Assembly (NCBI GenBank): GCA_001051155.2
Contig: JYIP02000012.1
Coordinates: forward strand, 582,001 to 646,000
DNA: 64,000 bases
Source of the DNA: Chrysoporthe austroafricana
Lineage: Eukaryota > Ascomycota > Sordariomycetes > Diaporthales > Cryphonectriaceae
Reading direction: 5' to 3'
In this document: positions 62,451 through 64,000 of the stretch, piece by piece
Layout: every line of letters begins with the position of its first letter
How positions within the stretch are numbered: position 1 is the first letter of the stretch
Program-made: the position numbers and the translations under genes
The notes under the pieces: generated by a model
What the model saw: only the letters and a program-made list of their open reading frames with translations
What the model was told of the DNA's origin: nothing
The model's database searches: none

Positions 62451-64000
62451 GCTCTCATTATGCCATGGTCCCCGGATGGAGGTCCGTCATGTGCGACGGT
62501 CATGGATGCATCCGTCGAATCGCCGGAAAGAGACCTTTCTGCTGTGCACTCATGCCTTTGAGCGTGGGCCCAGAGGTCTCAGCGTTCCAACGAGTAGACT
62601 TCGTTCTAACCCGACGCAAAAGGATCACAGCTTTTCCGCCGAATGCACGACAGTTCACAAGCTTGTTTGTTCAAGCTACGTTGACGAAGCTCTCCAGTCG
62701 TAAGACTGGTGACCGACCGACATTTCGACATCAAACCATAATGCGCTGATTGGTAGCGTGTACCACTGCATCACGAACCGCCAAGAAAGCCACCGATCCA
62801 GAGGGGCCGGGATACGGGCGCAGCGGCGACGACTGCGGGCAGCCTCGCGGGCAAGAAAAAATGTTAGTGACACCGCCGCCCCCAAGCGATTTCACCTGGC
62901 ACGGCGAGATTCAGGGCCACGTGCTGTCTGGGGTGGTGTCTTGCGGCTGGGCCGTCCGGACGAATGCTGTCTGCAGTGCGCAGTCACTACTGCACACTCT
63001 TGCAGGGAGGTGGTGTGAGGCGAGGGACTTGGGGTTTGGTCGGGGTTTGGCAGCATCTCCATACGGCGAAGCGGCCTCTAGGCTTCTGCCACTGGCCTGG
63101 ATCGTCACATCCCCCCCCCCCCCCCACCCGTCGCCAGGGACGGGAAGGATGTGACAGCCATGTGGCCGATACAGTGACGGGCAGACGGAGACGAAGCACC
63201 TCACCATGCTCACCTCGCAAACTCTTGCGCAGGGACCAGCTGTAGGGATGCCGCAGCCGAAACCTGTGCCCCAGTGGATACGATGTGGAATCACATGCTG
63301 TCCGCCCGCGGCTTCATGCCCGCCTTTCCTTATCACCGCGGAATGCATACCTCGGGGGACTCTAGCCATATTCTATACACACTATGCACGTTATACGGAC
63401 GTACCCATATCCTCCAGGTGAGGTCCAAGCTATGGTCTTCGCAACGGCCACACCCGTGCGCACCTTGCAGCGAATCCTGTAGGGCTGGATGCATCCACTG
63501 TGGGGCCCTCTTTCACGACCTTCAGACACGACCTTTATTCGTGACTGTACTGTACAATTCGACGAGGAAGCGGGGAAACAAAGAAAAGAATAAGAAAATA
63601 GAAACTAAAACTGAAGATCCACCTCTTCCAGTCTCCGTGGGGAGCTGAGCTCGAGCCTCAACGTCATCTCACCGTGATCCTCGAATCCCGACCACTCACC
63701 CTCATCCATTAGCCCCGTATAGCAACCCCTGCTTAAGTCGGTGCCTAGAGCCGTCCTGATTCCCATCTCAACGCTCGAGCAGGGGTGGGGGAGAGGAGAA
63801 ATGGCAGGATCCTCGAGCGATGCCGCACATACAGCAGCATGCAGGTCACGATCTCTTGCGCGCGCCAGCCCTCTCCCCCCGGGCCCTGTCCTGTCCTGTC
63901 CTGCTCGTGAACGGGCCCTTGTCTAGTCCCGGGTGCGCTGCCTCGACTGGGCCAAGGTCCCAGCGACCCAGCGCGGTCCACCGCCCAGGGCCCGTGATGG
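62451..64000. other. Intergenic to window end, no gene seen
   Basis: GC-rich, with poly-C at 63111-63124 and a ctgtcctgtcctgtcctg repeat near 63887-63905. Frames up to 152 codons lack domains and lie in both orientations. No supported feature. Confidence 0.45.

Noticed and set aside
1..64000. CRISPR arrays, operons or ribosome binding sites
   Set aside because: The window is eukaryotic; none is expected and none is present.

Overview
The window is nuclear DNA of a filamentous ascomycete (Pezizomycotina, probably Sordariomycetes). Genes are single, on both strands, with short GT-AG introns (mostly 46-110 bp), CTGAC/CTAAC-like branch points, occasional TATA boxes and kilobase-scale spacers. 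Fungus-specific families recur: a Zn2Cys6 regulator, a GH72 glucanosyltransferase, an eqolisin-like protein, a Kre9-like cell-wall protein and fungal ubiquitin-like and F-box proteins. I find no rRNA, tRNA, CRISPR array or intact transposon. All models were read by eye from splice signals and frame continuity; none has been checked by transcript or database search.

Layout. 0.6-4.6 kb: an eqolisin-like protein with a replaced catalytic glutamine, tail-to-tail with a nine-exon Zn2Cys6 regulator. 6.5-9.2 kb: a short-chain dehydrogenase and RIB1 (riboflavin synthesis), both on minus. 10.6-14.7 kb: a large coilin-like protein. 16.5-22.4 kb: a small secreted protein, ribosomal protein eS24 and an AAA ATPase. 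23.9-27.0 kb: a GPI-type GH72 enzyme facing a cytochrome c peroxidase. 27.0-29.8 kb: no gene seen. 29.8-38.3 kb: a P-loop sulfotransferase-like protein, an Efm3-like eEF2 methyltransferase, a ubiquitin-like-domain protein, a secreted ceramidase-like hydrolase and a Kre9-like protein.

39.0-42.9 kb is the most unusual part. A degenerate-looking protein kinase and a basic, disordered protein with an internal duplication are divergently transcribed from a 290-bp spacer, followed by a broken coding fragment and a minisatellite of about 167 bp. 43.9-53.8 kb: an F-box protein and two C2H2 transcription factors separated by about 3 kb of low-complexity DNA. 53.8-64 kb: GC-rich spacers, a small Cys-rich protein gene running into a poly-C gap, then a divergent pair of DAP1 and an MGR3-like TPR protein.

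Three single N bases (50323, 54676, 58190) sit in homopolymer runs. Two of them are flanked by near-duplicate sequence, so these look like joins between contigs. Most genes are housekeeping or cell-surface functions with no shared pathway. I see no biosynthetic cluster backbone; the regulator next to a dehydrogenase is not enough to call one.
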